From Aedoeadaptatus coxii (GTDB lineage Bacteria > Bacillota > Clostridia > Tissierellales > Peptoniphilaceae), in assembly GCF_903819215.1 (NCBI RefSeq), contig NZ_CAIJCT010000010.1: a DNA stretch of 64,000 bases; one strand, written 5' to 3'. The notes below the pieces were generated by a model, which was not told the origin of the DNA, made no database searches, and was given only the letters and a program-made list of their open reading frames with translations. Each line of letters begins with the position of its first letter. Positions within the stretch are counted from its first letter, which is position 1. Shown here one piece after another: positions 33,182 to 42,569 of the stretch. The position numbers were made by a program, and so were the translations under genes.

Positions 33182-35030
33182 TTTGCCCTAAAATATCTTC
33201 CTGCGCCCACGTGAAAAAGACGGAAGGGGAAAGGGGCTCCCGATCCACGGATTTCGTGCGGAGAAAATAGAGTCTGTTTTTTGCCCGCGTCATGCCTACG
33301 TAAAAAAGTCTGCGCTCTTCTTCCAGGGCTTCCCGCGCTTCTTCTGTGGTGAGATCGCCGGAAGGCTCTGCGGGAATGGCATCGTCGTTTAAGTCGATGA
33401 GAAACACCGTGTCGAATTCCAAACCTTTGGCGCCGTGGAGGGTGGAAAGCACGAGCCCCTTTTCTCCCGGCGCGCCGCCGCGAAGTAAGCGATCCACGGT
33501 TTTAAGCCTTCCCATAAATTCGGCATAAGTTTTGCTCTTTCCGGCGATGTACTTTGCGTAATAGAGAATGCGCATGGAAGTCGTCTTTGAGGAGCCGAAG
33601 GTGGCGGCGTGGTTTTCGATATAGTCCTCGTACTCCAAATCTTTTTGAATAAAGCGGAAGCCTTCTCGCGGCGGAAGAGTTTTTAAATAATGGAAATCCC
33701 GTTTGAGTGCCTTTAGATCTCTGCGCATATAATCGGGGAGATTCATTTCCAAAAGGGAATCGAAGACGGAAAGGCGCACGCCTTTTTTGGAAAGGTCGGA
33801 GATCATTTTTTTGGAAATGTAGCCGCGGATTTTATAGTAAAAATCGGAAAATGCTTCTACATCCGACGGATCTTGGGCGAAAGTGTAAATGGCCATTAAA
33901 TCCTTCATGACCCAGTGGTTGAAAAATTTTAATCCGCCCCGTCGCGTGGAAAAGGACACCCCTTCCCGTTCCAAACATTCCACAAGGCCGATGGCGGAAA
34001 CGTGATTGCGGTATAAAATTGCCACGTCCCCCAGGTTGTTTTCCCGAATTTCGGAGAGGATAAAGCGGTATTCCTTGTCTAAATTATTGAGGGTCAAGGC
34101 GCGGATCTCGGGTCCCTGTGGATGAACGGCCACCGGCGTTTTCTCGTAGCGATCTTTATTTTTTGCGATAAAGCGGCTGCTCATGGCCACGATGTTTTCC
34201 GCCGATCGAAAATTTCTGGAAAGATAATAGGTTTTAAGGCTCGGATAGCGGCGGGGAAGGGCCATAAGCTCTTTAAAATCCGCTCCGCGAAAGCCGTAAA
34301 TGGATTGGTCGTCGTCGGCGACGATAAAGAGATTGCCGTGGCGGCGAATGACGCCGTCGATAATTTCCAGTTGCCCCTTGGACGTATCCTGACCCTCGTC
34401 GACTTGAACATAATCGTATGTTTTTTGAATGCTGCGCAAAAGGGCGGGATCGCTTTTAAAAATGTCGAGGCAGAGGGTGATCATATCGTCGAAATCGATC
34501 CAATGCTTTTCTTTTTTTATGTCTTCGTAGCCCTTATAAAATTTTAAAAACAAAGGCGATTTCGCTTCCCGATCAAAGCGGGCAGGGTCGATCATTTTAT
34601 TTTTGACATAACTGATTTCGCCGATAAGGGTTTCGATCTGATCGTCGTTGGGGCTTCGGGTCAAATAACTTTTCCAAAGGTCACTTAATATTCGCCATTT
34701 ATTGACGTGACGATTGGATTCGATCAAAGTATAGACTTTGCCGCTGCGCCTTTCGTAGTTTTTAATCACCGAGTAACAGAAACTGTGGATAGTGGAAAAA
34801 GGCGGGCGATCCCCTTTGCCGAAGAGAGTTTCGTAGCGCACGGCTAAATCCTTCGCCGAGGACTTGGAAAAGGTTATGGTGAGTATTTTATTTTTATCCA
34901 CGCCCTTATCGATGAGCCGCTTCGTGCGGGATAGGAGCATGGTGGTTTTGCCGCTTCCCGGCACGGCCAATACCAATGCCGGTCCGTCATCGTGGCCCAT
35001 GGCGCGCATTTGTTCATCCGTAAGTTGCAT
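33168..35030 (-). CDS. ATP-dependent 3'-5' DNA helicase, UvrD/Rep/PcrA superfamily
   Basis: A 620-residue superfamily-1 helicase. Motif I is PGSGKTTMLLSR (about 25-36), motif II VQVDEGQDTSKGQ, motif III VADDDQSIYGFRGAD, motif IV-V LSTLHGAKGLEFDTVFLI and motif VI YVGMTRAKNRLYF. It unwinds DNA in repair. It is shorter than PcrA (about 720-740), so it may be a paralog of narrower role. The ATG at 35030 has GGAGGTAACG upstream; the open frame extends 51 codons further without a site. Confidence 0.92.
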   Translation of the reverse strand: MQLTDEQMRAMGHDDGPALVLAVPGSGKTTMLLSRTKRLIDKGVDKNKILTITFSKSSAKDLAVRYETLFGKGDRPPFSTIHSFCYSVIKNYERRSGKVYTLIESNRHVNKWRILSDLWKSYLTRSPNDDQIETLIGEISYVKNKMIDPARFDREAKSPLFLKFYKGYEDIKKEKHWIDFDDMITLCLDIFKSDPALLRSIQKTYDYVQVDEGQDTSKGQLEIIDGVIRRHGNLFIVADDDQSIYGFRGADFKELMALPRRYPSLKTYYLSRNFRSAENIVAMSSRFIAKNKDRYEKTPVAVHPQGPEIRALTLNNLDKEYRFILSEIRENNLGDVAILYRNHVSAIGLVECLEREGVSFSTRRGGLKFFNHWVMKDLMAIYTFAQDPSDVEAFSDFYYKIRGYISKKMISDLSKKGVRLSVFDSLLEMNLPDYMRRDLKALKRDFHYLKTLPPREGFRFIQKDLEYEDYIENHAATFGSSKTTSMRILYYAKYIAGKSKTYAEFMGRLKTVDRLLRGGAPGEKGLVLSTLHGAKGLEFDTVFLIDLNDDAIPAEPSGDLTTEEAREALEEERRLFYVGMTRAKNRLYFLRTKSVDREPLSPSVFFTWAQEDILGQRKNR

Positions 35031-35133
35031 CGTTACCTCCGAGAGAGTATAAAATTTCTTCTTTGAAATAGCCTTTTCAATAGGAAATACATAGTATATA
35101 ATGATGGGAGTAGGTATGTACAGGATGGTGAAG

Positions 35134-35673
35134 ATGAAAAATCCATTTAAAGCTTTTGATGAATATTTGATGGATGGTATCAACAGGAAATTAAAGAACC
35201 CCTATTGTGATGTGTTTTTCTTTTATTATACCAATATTGCGGGGCCACGGTTTCTTGTCGCCTTATCTGTTGTCATGTTGATATTTGGAAAACGATTGAT
35301 CGGCGAAGCCGCTTATGAAATGGTTCTGGCTCTTGTCCTCAGCACGCTCGCGGCGCAGCTTTTAAAGCGGGTCATTAGCCGCAGCAGACCCTATTGGGTG
35401 ATGAAAAATCTCAACACTTACGGCATCGACTTAACGGATTATTCCTTTCCATCGGGGCACACGACGGCCGCTTTTACCGTCGCTACCACCTTTTCACTTT
35501 ATTTTCCCAAAATCGCCGCCCTTTGTTTTATTATGGCAATCCTCGTGGCGATTTCAAGAACATATCTAGCTGTGCACTATCCCACCGATGTTTTGGCGGG
35601 CGTAATAATAGGCATTGGTGTCGCTTATGTTGTACATATATATGTTTATGACGCCGTAGCAAACTGGATCTGA
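35134..35673 (+). CDS. PAP2-family membrane phosphatase
   Basis: About 179 residues with four or five membrane helices. Acid phosphatase motifs appear in order: KRVISRSRPYW, PSGHTTAAF and SRTYLAVHYPTDVLAG. It probably acts on undecaprenyl or other lipid diphosphates at the outer membrane leaflet. The ATG at 35134 has AGGATGGTG upstream; in-frame ATGs at 35101 and 35116 lie on or near the TATAAT (35096-35101) and are less likely. Confidence 0.88.
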   Translation: MKNPFKAFDEYLMDGINRKLKNPYCDVFFFYYTNIAGPRFLVALSVVMLIFGKRLIGEAAYEMVLALVLSTLAAQLLKRVISRSRPYWVMKNLNTYGIDLTDYSFPSGHTTAAFTVATTFSLYFPKIAALCFIMAILVAISRTYLAVHYPTDVLAGVIIGIGVAYVVHIYVYDAVANWI

Positions 35674-35690
35674 CAGAGGAGGAAGATATT

Positions 35691-36494
35691 ATGGTCATGA
35701 CAAATTTCTTACAAAAAAGACGCACGGTACGCGAATTCGCTCCGACAAAATTATCTAAATTGGAAATGGAATGGTTACGCGATACTTTAGATAAAATCGA
35801 AGGGGAATCCAAAGATAACGACGTAAGCTTCGCCCTTTACGAAGACGGCCAATCCGTAGCCAAAAATTTGGACGGCAAGGCAGGTTACGGCGGCGTAATG
35901 ATCAAAGCGCCTTACTACATCGCCCTTCGCGCAAAAAGCCACGAAAAAGAAGAACTTATTCGCACCGGTTACTATCTTGAGAAGGTAAACACCGCTTTAA
36001 TCGAAAAGAATTTCGGCACGTGCTGGCTCACCACCATTCAAGTGAACAAAGATTTAAAACGTGCCGTATTCGGCGAAGACGGCGAATTTGTCGATTACAT
36101 TATCGGTTTCGGCAAACCGGAAGAACAAGATGTATTTTCTGAAGATCGGGTAAGCCCCCGTTTCAGCGTAAGAGAATTGGTCTTTAAAAATCATTTGGAT
36201 ACCCCTGCCGATTTAACGGAATTGGAAAACTACGGTCTATTCGATTTATTCTCTTCCATTCGCTTCGCACCGAGCCACATTAACGCTCAACCTTGGCGCT
36301 TCCTCTTAAAAGATGACGGCAACGTCGTCCTTTATATGGACAAGAGCAAAGGCGTGAAGAGCTACGTGGATATCGGCGTGGTAATGTACTATTTCGAAGC
36401 CATGCTCGAAAGCACGGGAACCCACAAAACCTGGAGCCTGATCGAAGGTGCCGATGTAGGCAACTTAGAACCCGTCGCCACGATTTCGATTTAA
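35691..36494 (+). CDS. Nitroreductase-family protein
   Basis: A 267-residue flavin-fold protein with an N-terminal RRTVREFAP, a mid-protein ALIEKNFGTCWLTTI and a C-terminal half SIRFAPSHINAQPWRFLL that repeats the FMN-binding features, as in the TM1586-type putative nitroreductases. Likely an FMN-dependent NAD(P)H oxidoreductase of unknown substrate. GAGGAGG precedes the ATG; it follows the PAP2 gene after 17 bases. Confidence 0.85.
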   Translation: MVMTNFLQKRRTVREFAPTKLSKLEMEWLRDTLDKIEGESKDNDVSFALYEDGQSVAKNLDGKAGYGGVMIKAPYYIALRAKSHEKEELIRTGYYLEKVNTALIEKNFGTCWLTTIQVNKDLKRAVFGEDGEFVDYIIGFGKPEEQDVFSEDRVSPRFSVRELVFKNHLDTPADLTELENYGLFDLFSSIRFAPSHINAQPWRFLLKDDGNVVLYMDKSKGVKSYVDIGVVMYYFEAMLESTGTHKTWSLIEGADVGNLEPVATISI

Positions 36495-36503
36495 ATCTTA
36501 CGA

Positions 36504-36530
36504 GAGCGCCTTCGGGCGTTCTTTTTTTTG
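36504..36530 (+). terminator. Intrinsic terminator
   Basis: GAGCGCC-TTCG-GGCGTTC followed by eight T. Confidence 0.94.
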
Positions 36531-36584
36531 TTGACAAAAGAGACATGAGAGCATACACTAAACATGAACAGATAAACATATGAA
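36531..36584 (+). promoter_or_regulatory. Promoter and possible metal operator of the Zn/Cd ATPase
   Basis: TTGACA (36531-36536), 17 bases, TACACT (36554-36559) is a near-consensus sigma-A promoter. Downstream, ATGAA occurs twice (36564 and 36580), in ACATGAACA and ACATATGAA. These resemble half-sites of ArsR/SmtB sensors (ATGAACA), but they are direct rather than inverted, so the operator call is tentative. Confidence 0.6.
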
Positions 36585-36595
36585 TAGGAGGAAAT

Positions 36596-38650
36596 GTGTT
36601 GGCGTCTTATTATTTAAAAAATCTGGGCTGCCCGAATTGTGGCGCCAAAATTGAAAAGCGTATTCAAGAGTTGCCTTATGTGAAGAAAGCAAGTCTTGAT
36701 TTTATTTCAAAGCAATTGGTCGTAGAAGGTGAATCGGCCAATATGCTTGAGGATTTTCAAAAGATCGCCACCTCCATTGAAAACGGCGTGGAGGTTGTAG
36801 AAGCGCAAAGGGAAGAAACGAAAGAAGAAGGTTCTGTAAAAAAAGAAATTCTCACCATTGGTATTCTTATTGCGTTAGCCGCATTGAGTGCAACATTTTT
36901 AGAAGGAAAATGGGAGACCGTCGCTACCGGCCTGATCCTACTCGTCGCCGGTAAGGAGATTTTCTTCAACGCCTTTAACGGCCTTCGAAGCGGCGAAGTT
37001 TTCGATGAAAACCTGCTGATGACCATCGCCTCCGTGGCTGCCTTTTATATTGGCGAGCACACGGAAGCTCTCGGCGTCTTGTTATTCTATCGCCTCGGAG
37101 AAGCATTACAGGATGCGGCAGTCGATCGTTCCATCGAATCGATTCAGGAGCTTTTGAAGCGTGATGTTGAAACAGCCCATCTCTTAAAAGATGGAGAAGT
37201 GGTGGAAGTCGAAGCGGAAGATTTAGCCGTAGGCGATCACATTATTTTGCGGGCAGGGGATGTTCTCGCAGCCGACGGAAAGATTTTCCACGGGGAAGGT
37301 CATATTTCCAACCAACACATGACCGGCGAATCTACGCCGATTGCCGTCGGTGAAGGGGATGCTTTATTGGCCGGCGCCATGGCGTTAGACGGAGCTTACG
37401 AAGTCATCGTTACCAAAATTGCCGGCGAATCTACCATGGCCAAAATCGAAGGACTCGTCGCCGATGCGCGCCTCAATAAAGGCAAGACGGAAGCTTGGAT
37501 TACTCGTTTTGCGGCAAAATACACGCCCATCGTCGTGGCATTTGCCCTTATCGTCGCCGTCGTACCTCCCTTAATGGGCATGGGTAGCTGGGATCATTGG
37601 GTTTATAAAGCCTGCGCCTTTTTAATCATCAGCTGTCCCTGCGCCCTCGTACTCTCCGTACCCCTTACCATGTTTGCAAGTATCGGTAGAGCGTCGAGAG
37701 ACGGTATTTTTATTAAAGGCGCCGAAGCGGTGGAAATTCTTTCGGAAACCGACGCCATCGCCTTCGATAAGACGGGAACCCTTACGGACGGGAAATTTGC
37801 CGTAGCAAAAGTTGAAACCATCGGCATCGACGAAAAAAGCCTCTTAACTTTAGCCGCTACGGCGGAACAATATTCCAATCACCCTATCGCTCAATCTCTT
37901 TTCGCCAAGGCGAAACCTGAAGGGGAAATTAAAGGCTACAGAGAAATTTCAGGGAAAGGTATTACCTGCACTATCGACGGAAAAGAGGTCGCCGTAGGTA
38001 ATCGCGCCCTATTAGATTCATTGGGAATACATGATCCATTGGAACCCATTGCCATGACGACGGTGTATGTGGTACGGGAAGGCGTCCTCTTGGGGCGCAT
38101 CGCCTTTACGGATTCCGTGAAAAGCGGCGTGGAAAAAGCTCTGAAAATCATGAAGCGTTATCTTAAAACCTATATGTTCTCCGGCGATAAAAAGGAATTA
38201 GTGGAAAGAGTCGGCGGCGAATTGTGCATCGACGAAACTTACGGCGGCCTTCTCCCCGAAGAAAAAGTGAATGCCATGGACCGCGCGCTTTCGGAGAATC
38301 ACAAAGTAGCTTATGTAGGCGATGGCATTAACGACGCGCCGGTTCTCGCCAAAAGCGATGTGGGCATCGCCATGGGAACGGGCGGCGCAGATATGGCCAT
38401 CGAAAGTGCCGACATCGTCATTTTAGGAGATGACATCGGTAAATTGCCCTTCCTCTTCGGCCTTTCTAAAAAAACCCGCCGCATTAGTTTTATGAATATC
38501 GCCCTGGCCCTTATTATTAAATTGATCGTCGTCATCTTGAGCATGGCGGGGATCGGAAATTTATGGCTTGCCGTCTTTGCAGACGTAGGTGTCTCCCTTA
38601 TTTGCGTGCTGATCGCCATGAGTCTTCTTCGCTACAAAGGAGAGAAATAA
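36596..38650 (+). CDS. P-type ATPase exporting Zn2+/Cd2+ (ZntA/CadA-like)
   Basis: A 684-residue P1B-type ATPase. The N-terminal HMA domain has LGCPNCGAK (Cys12, Cys15). Actuator region: HMTGEST. The metal site on helix 6 is SCPCAL (about 346). The phosphorylated Asp is in FDKTGTLTDG (about 390). The hinge is VGDGINDAPVL, and DVGVSL in the last helices fits the Zn/Cd/Pb class rather than copper. It uses a GTG start (36596), or the TTG at 36599, which has better spacing to GGAGG. The N-terminal metal motif is GCPNC, not the copper form GMTCxxC. Confidence 0.92.
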   Translation: MLASYYLKNLGCPNCGAKIEKRIQELPYVKKASLDFISKQLVVEGESANMLEDFQKIATSIENGVEVVEAQREETKEEGSVKKEILTIGILIALAALSATFLEGKWETVATGLILLVAGKEIFFNAFNGLRSGEVFDENLLMTIASVAAFYIGEHTEALGVLLFYRLGEALQDAAVDRSIESIQELLKRDVETAHLLKDGEVVEVEAEDLAVGDHIILRAGDVLAADGKIFHGEGHISNQHMTGESTPIAVGEGDALLAGAMALDGAYEVIVTKIAGESTMAKIEGLVADARLNKGKTEAWITRFAAKYTPIVVAFALIVAVVPPLMGMGSWDHWVYKACAFLIISCPCALVLSVPLTMFASIGRASRDGIFIKGAEAVEILSETDAIAFDKTGTLTDGKFAVAKVETIGIDEKSLLTLAATAEQYSNHPIAQSLFAKAKPEGEIKGYREISGKGITCTIDGKEVAVGNRALLDSLGIHDPLEPIAMTTVYVVREGVLLGRIAFTDSVKSGVEKALKIMKRYLKTYMFSGDKKELVERVGGELCIDETYGGLLPEEKVNAMDRALSENHKVAYVGDGINDAPVLAKSDVGIAMGTGGADMAIESADIVILGDDIGKLPFLFGLSKKTRRISFMNIALALIIKLIVVILSMAGIGNLWLAVFADVGVSLICVLIAMSLLRYKGEK

Positions 38651-38679
38651 TTGTGATATAATGTTTCCGGGAGGCGGAT

Positions 38680-39573
38680 ATGTCCGGCAAATGGAAAAAT
38701 TATCACATTTTAAGCGACAATTTATTGGAACAAGGCCACATTCAAAAGGCCATCGAACTTTTAAATAAAGCCCTCATCTTCGCGCCCGATAAAGACAGCC
38801 GGGTGGAAACTTATTTTTCTCTTGCCGATCTTTATTGGCAACAAGGCGATCTGGAATCGGCGGAAGATACTTTTGAAAAAATTCGCGCGTTGGGAGAGTA
38901 TCCCGGCGCCGATTACGCACTCGGTGTTTTACTGGAAGAAAGCGGCAGGGATCGGGAGGCCATGGCCTATCTGGAATCGGCTGTGGCGAAAGATCCCACC
39001 TACGAAAGTGCCTGTTACGAATTGGCGCTTTTGTACGATCGTTTCGGGTATAAAGACGATGCGTTGGAACTCTTTTTAAGATGTGCCAAACTCGTTCCCG
39101 AAAACGGCGTGGTGTTTTCCGATATTGCCTCGATTTACGAGGAGCGGAAGGAATACGAAAAGGCATTGCCCTTAGCGCAAAAGGCCGTGCAACTTTCGCC
39201 TACGTACAGCATCGGTTATTATAATTTAGGCGTGATCTATCAAAAGACGGGCTGGGACGAAAAAGCTCTGGAAGCCTATAAAGAGTCTCTTGTTTATGAT
39301 AAAGATTATGCGCCGACGTATTTAAATATGTCGGCGATTTATTTGCGCGGCGATCGCATTTGGGATGCCATCGCCATTTTAACGAGAGGTATCGCCCTGG
39401 ATTTAGGAAGCGTGAATCTATTTTACAATCGCGCCTGCAGTTACATGCGACTCGGCAAACGAGATGAGGCGATTTCCGATTTAAAAGAAGCCATCGCTTT
39501 AAACGGCGACGCCAAAATGTGGGCGTCGCGAGATGAGGATTTACAGGAAATTGTCCGGGAGGTTGACAGTTGA
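38680..39573 (+). CDS. TPR-repeat protein
   Basis: A 297-residue soluble protein made of about seven or eight tetratricopeptide repeats (for example LAPLYQQ-like helices with A-x-x-Y pattern: YLESAVAKDPTYESACYELALLY, YNLGVIYQKTGWDEKALEAYKESL). It is a protein-protein scaffold of unknown partner. GGGAGG is 5 bases before the ATG. Its stop overlaps the map start by 4 bases. Confidence 0.87.
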   Translation: MSGKWKNYHILSDNLLEQGHIQKAIELLNKALIFAPDKDSRVETYFSLADLYWQQGDLESAEDTFEKIRALGEYPGADYALGVLLEESGRDREAMAYLESAVAKDPTYESACYELALLYDRFGYKDDALELFLRCAKLVPENGVVFSDIASIYEERKEYEKALPLAQKAVQLSPTYSIGYYNLGVIYQKTGWDEKALEAYKESLVYDKDYAPTYLNMSAIYLRGDRIWDAIAILTRGIALDLGSVNLFYNRACSYMRLGKRDEAISDLKEAIALNGDAKMWASRDEDLQEIVREVDS

Positions 39574-40322
39574 TTATTATAAAAACAAAACAAGAAATCG
39601 AAAAAATGCAAATTGCAGCAGATTTGCTCGTAAAAGTACATCGCGCCCTTCGCGACGAAGTAAAGCCCGGCGTCACCACTTTGGAATTGGATCGGTTTGT
39701 GGAAAAATTTATTACCGATCGGGGCGGCTATCCGGAGCAAAAAGGCTATCAGGGATTTCCCTACAGCATTTGTGCATCGGTCAACGATGAAATTTGCCAC
39801 GGTTTTCCGTCGAATCGAAAATTAAAAGACGGCGATCTCTTAACCATCGATATGGTGGTCAATGTAGACGGCTATTTGGCCGATTCCGCTTGGAGCTATG
39901 CCGTTGGAAATATTAGCGACGAAGCCAAAAAACTAATGGATGTGACAAAGGAATGTCTTTACCGCTCCATTGCGCTCGTAAAGCCCGGGGTTCGCTTAGG
40001 AGATATTGGCCACGCCATTCAAACCTATGCGGAAGCCAACGGTTTTTCCGTGGTACGGGATTTCGTAGGCCACGGCATTGGTACCAATATGCACGAAGAT
40101 CCCCAAGTCCTTCACTACGGCAAACCGGGGCGCGGCATCCGATTGGAAGAAGGCATGGTCTTTACCATCGAGCCCATGATTAATGCAGGAGATTGGCCCA
40201 TTAAAATGGACGATAACGGATGGACGGCACGTACCCGTGACGGTTCCCTTTCCTGCCAATATGAACACACCCTCGCCGTAACAGCAGACGGTGTCATCGT
40301 CTTAACGGAACAAGGAGAATAA
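39570..40322 (+). CDS. map: Methionine aminopeptidase type I
   Basis: A 250-residue pita-bread enzyme that removes the initiator methionine. LTIDMVVNVDG, GHGIGTNMHEDP and VFTIEPMI contain the metal-binding Asp, His and Glu residues. Standard type I length. It starts at a TTG whose Shine-Dalgarno sequence (GGGAGG, 7 bases upstream) lies in the end of the TPR gene; no ATG is available nearby. The cyclophilin gene follows after 1 base. Confidence 0.95.
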   Translation: MIIIKTKQEIEKMQIAADLLVKVHRALRDEVKPGVTTLELDRFVEKFITDRGGYPEQKGYQGFPYSICASVNDEICHGFPSNRKLKDGDLLTIDMVVNVDGYLADSAWSYAVGNISDEAKKLMDVTKECLYRSIALVKPGVRLGDIGHAIQTYAEANGFSVVRDFVGHGIGTNMHEDPQVLHYGKPGRGIRLEEGMVFTIEPMINAGDWPIKMDDNGWTARTRDGSLSCQYEHTLAVTADGVIVLTEQGE

Positions 40323-40323
40323 A

Positions 40324-40929
40324 ATGTTAAAACAATTGGAAGCGCCCCAAGCGGGCGACAAAATGGCGAAGCTTTCCACCACAAAAGGCGACATCGTCTT
40401 GCGCCTTTTTCCCGAAGCGGCGCCGAAGACAGTTGAAAATTTTACGACGTTAATCGATCGCGGTTACTATGACGGCATTATTTTTCACCGCGTCATTCCC
40501 GATTTCATGATTCAAGGCGGCGACCCTACAGGCACCGGCCGAGGCGGCGAAAGTATTTGGGGCGAACGCTTCGAGGATGAATTCCACAAAGATTACCGCA
40601 ACATTGTGGGCGCTCTTTCCATGGCCAACGCCGGCCCCAACACCAACGGCAGTCAATTTTTCATCGTTCACGGCCCGACGGTCGCCGACGATATTATCGA
40701 ACAAATGGAAGCTGCCGGAGAGCGTTTAGGCTATAGCCGAGATGTTATCGACGGCTACAAGGAAAAAGGCGGTGCCTTTTGGCTCGACGGAAAACACACC
40801 GTCTTCGGTCAAGTGGTCGAAGGAATGGATGTAGTGGATGCCATTGCCGCTGCCGAACGAAACAGTATGGATAGACCGGATGAGGATATTGTCATCGAAC
40901 GGGCCCAAACCTATACATTTGAAGGATAA
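40324..40929 (+). CDS. Peptidyl-prolyl cis-trans isomerase, cyclophilin type
   Basis: A 201-residue cytosolic cyclophilin: IIFHRVIPDFMIQGGDPTGTGRGGESI (catalytic Arg in HRVIPDF), LSMANAGPNTNGSQFFI and VFGQVVEGMDVVDAI. There is an unusual 20-25-residue insertion after IVHGP before the last motif. It accelerates proline isomerisation during folding. No signal peptide. AAGGAG precedes the ATG. Confidence 0.94.
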   Translation: MLKQLEAPQAGDKMAKLSTTKGDIVLRLFPEAAPKTVENFTTLIDRGYYDGIIFHRVIPDFMIQGGDPTGTGRGGESIWGERFEDEFHKDYRNIVGALSMANAGPNTNGSQFFIVHGPTVADDIIEQMEAAGERLGYSRDVIDGYKEKGGAFWLDGKHTVFGQVVEGMDVVDAIAAAERNSMDRPDEDIVIERAQTYTFEG

Positions 40930-40930
40930 G

Positions 40931-40968
40931 AAAAACCACGTTGAGCAAAAAACTCAGCGTGGTTTTTT
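40931..40968. terminator. Bidirectional terminator
   Basis: ACCACGTTGAG / CTCAGCGTGGT (one G-U) flanked by A and T runs, between the convergent cyclophilin and ABC permease genes. Confidence 0.9.
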
Positions 40969-40979
40969 CATGGAAAGAT

Positions 40980-42569
40980 TTAAATGTGATAGATTTTCAA
41001 ATTCTTCGTCAGAAGAAACAGAATGATGTCGGCGATTATAAGGAGTGCCGTAATAATCCCCGCGTATAAAAGGGGATAGGTCGTCATAATCGTCATGCCG
41101 ACGAAAATAATGAGGGCGCTTACGCCGATATTGCCGAAGGCGGAAAAGAAAGCCTGTTTTGAATTTTTCGCAAATTCCTGAGGCGTGGTCCAGGTGTAGT
41201 TGGCGAACTTCCAGTCGAAGAGAAGTCCGACGGCGTTGTTGAAAATAATATAAGCTACGGGGCCTAAAAAATAGAGAATCATGTAGCGGGGATCCGGCGA
41301 CAAAATCGCCATGGCCACAATAAAACTCAGTGTATAGAGTGGAATGAGGATGACCAAATAGGCCAAGAGTTTTCCGAAAAAGACCATGCGCCCCGTAAGG
41401 GGAAGGGTGTAGGTTAAATAAGCGGATTTACCTTCCAAACTAAAACTGTAGCCCGCCACATTCATGACGCCGGCAAGGGAAAGCAAAATGAGGAAGAGGG
41501 CGGCATAAGGTGGCACATAGTGTTGTTCGTACAAGAAATCCGTAAAGCCGTCGTGAATGACGGGCACGAGGAGGAGAAGGCAGAGGATAAGGGGCATGAG
41601 AGCACCGAAAAAGGTATTCATGGCCACGGTGGAATTATCCCAGTAAAGTTTGAGCTCCTTTGTAATCAAGGCTGCGATTCTGGATTTAGGTTTTAAATCT
41701 TTTTGCGCCATCACTTTCTTGCTGCCTCGACTTTCCATGGTTTCGGCGATGGCGAAGAAGTGCTTTGCCATGTAACGCACAAACAAAAGTAAAAGCGCGA
41801 GGGCGACGATCATGGGAATAGGGGCAAGGAAAATATGCTTTTCCAAAATAAAGGATATGATGCGAAAGGCCGTCGGCAGGGAACGGAAGAAAATTAAAAA
41901 ACGCGCTATATCTTTAAAATTATTGGCGATTTCATAGTAATACACCATCATGATCCCGGCGAAGAGGATGACCTTTACAAGGGTCTTTACGATTTTTGGC
42001 GTGCGGAAACGGCGATTGGCGCGGGTAAAAAGGGTGCGCAGAAAATAGCCTAAACACTCGCCGATCACTTCCGCCGAAAGAAAGAGCAAGAACAAAATAA
42101 GAGTCTTAATCAATGAGCCGGTGGACAGAAAGCAAATGCCCAAAGAGCCGAGAGAAAAGGCGACGATCATGGGAATGCCTACGATCCAGGAGCCAATAAA
42201 TTTCGATAAAATAATGGTTTTCGTTTCGATAGGTTGGGACCATAAAGTGGATTGATCGAAACGGTGGAAAAAGGTATTTTTCATTTGAAAAAATGCCAGG
42301 AAAAAAACGGCGACAAATAAAATGCCCACGGTGATGTCCGCCGTCGATATAAGATCGAACCGCTGAACAAGTTCAGAAACGGAAAACTCTTCTCCCTTGG
42401 GCATGTTGGAAATGATGCCGGAGGAGCCGAAAAGGGGGAGAAGGGCGCCTAGACCGAAGATGCCCCAAAGGCTCATAATGTAGACGAAAATGCCGAAGGC
42501 TTTTTGCTTGCCCCCTTTAAATTGAGCAAAAATACGGCTGATTTCCAAATGGATCAGGGTCTTAAGCAT
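40980..42569 (-). CDS. ABC-2 type exporter permease
   Basis: A 529-residue membrane protein with two blocks of hydrophobic helices (about 35-270 and 315-525). It resembles large ABC-2 permeases of export systems, and it is encoded next to its ATPase, overlapping by 8 bases. The ATG at 42569 has AAAGGATG upstream; an ATG seven codons earlier is also open. The substrate is unknown: candidates are a lipid, peptide or antimicrobial. Confidence 0.87.
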   Translation of the reverse strand: MLKTLIHLEISRIFAQFKGGKQKAFGIFVYIMSLWGIFGLGALLPLFGSSGIISNMPKGEEFSVSELVQRFDLISTADITVGILFVAVFFLAFFQMKNTFFHRFDQSTLWSQPIETKTIILSKFIGSWIVGIPMIVAFSLGSLGICFLSTGSLIKTLILFLLFLSAEVIGECLGYFLRTLFTRANRRFRTPKIVKTLVKVILFAGIMMVYYYEIANNFKDIARFLIFFRSLPTAFRIISFILEKHIFLAPIPMIVALALLLLFVRYMAKHFFAIAETMESRGSKKVMAQKDLKPKSRIAALITKELKLYWDNSTVAMNTFFGALMPLILCLLLLVPVIHDGFTDFLYEQHYVPPYAALFLILLSLAGVMNVAGYSFSLEGKSAYLTYTLPLTGRMVFFGKLLAYLVILIPLYTLSFIVAMAILSPDPRYMILYFLGPVAYIIFNNAVGLLFDWKFANYTWTTPQEFAKNSKQAFFSAFGNIGVSALIIFVGMTIMTTYPLLYAGIITALLIIADIILFLLTKNLKIYHI

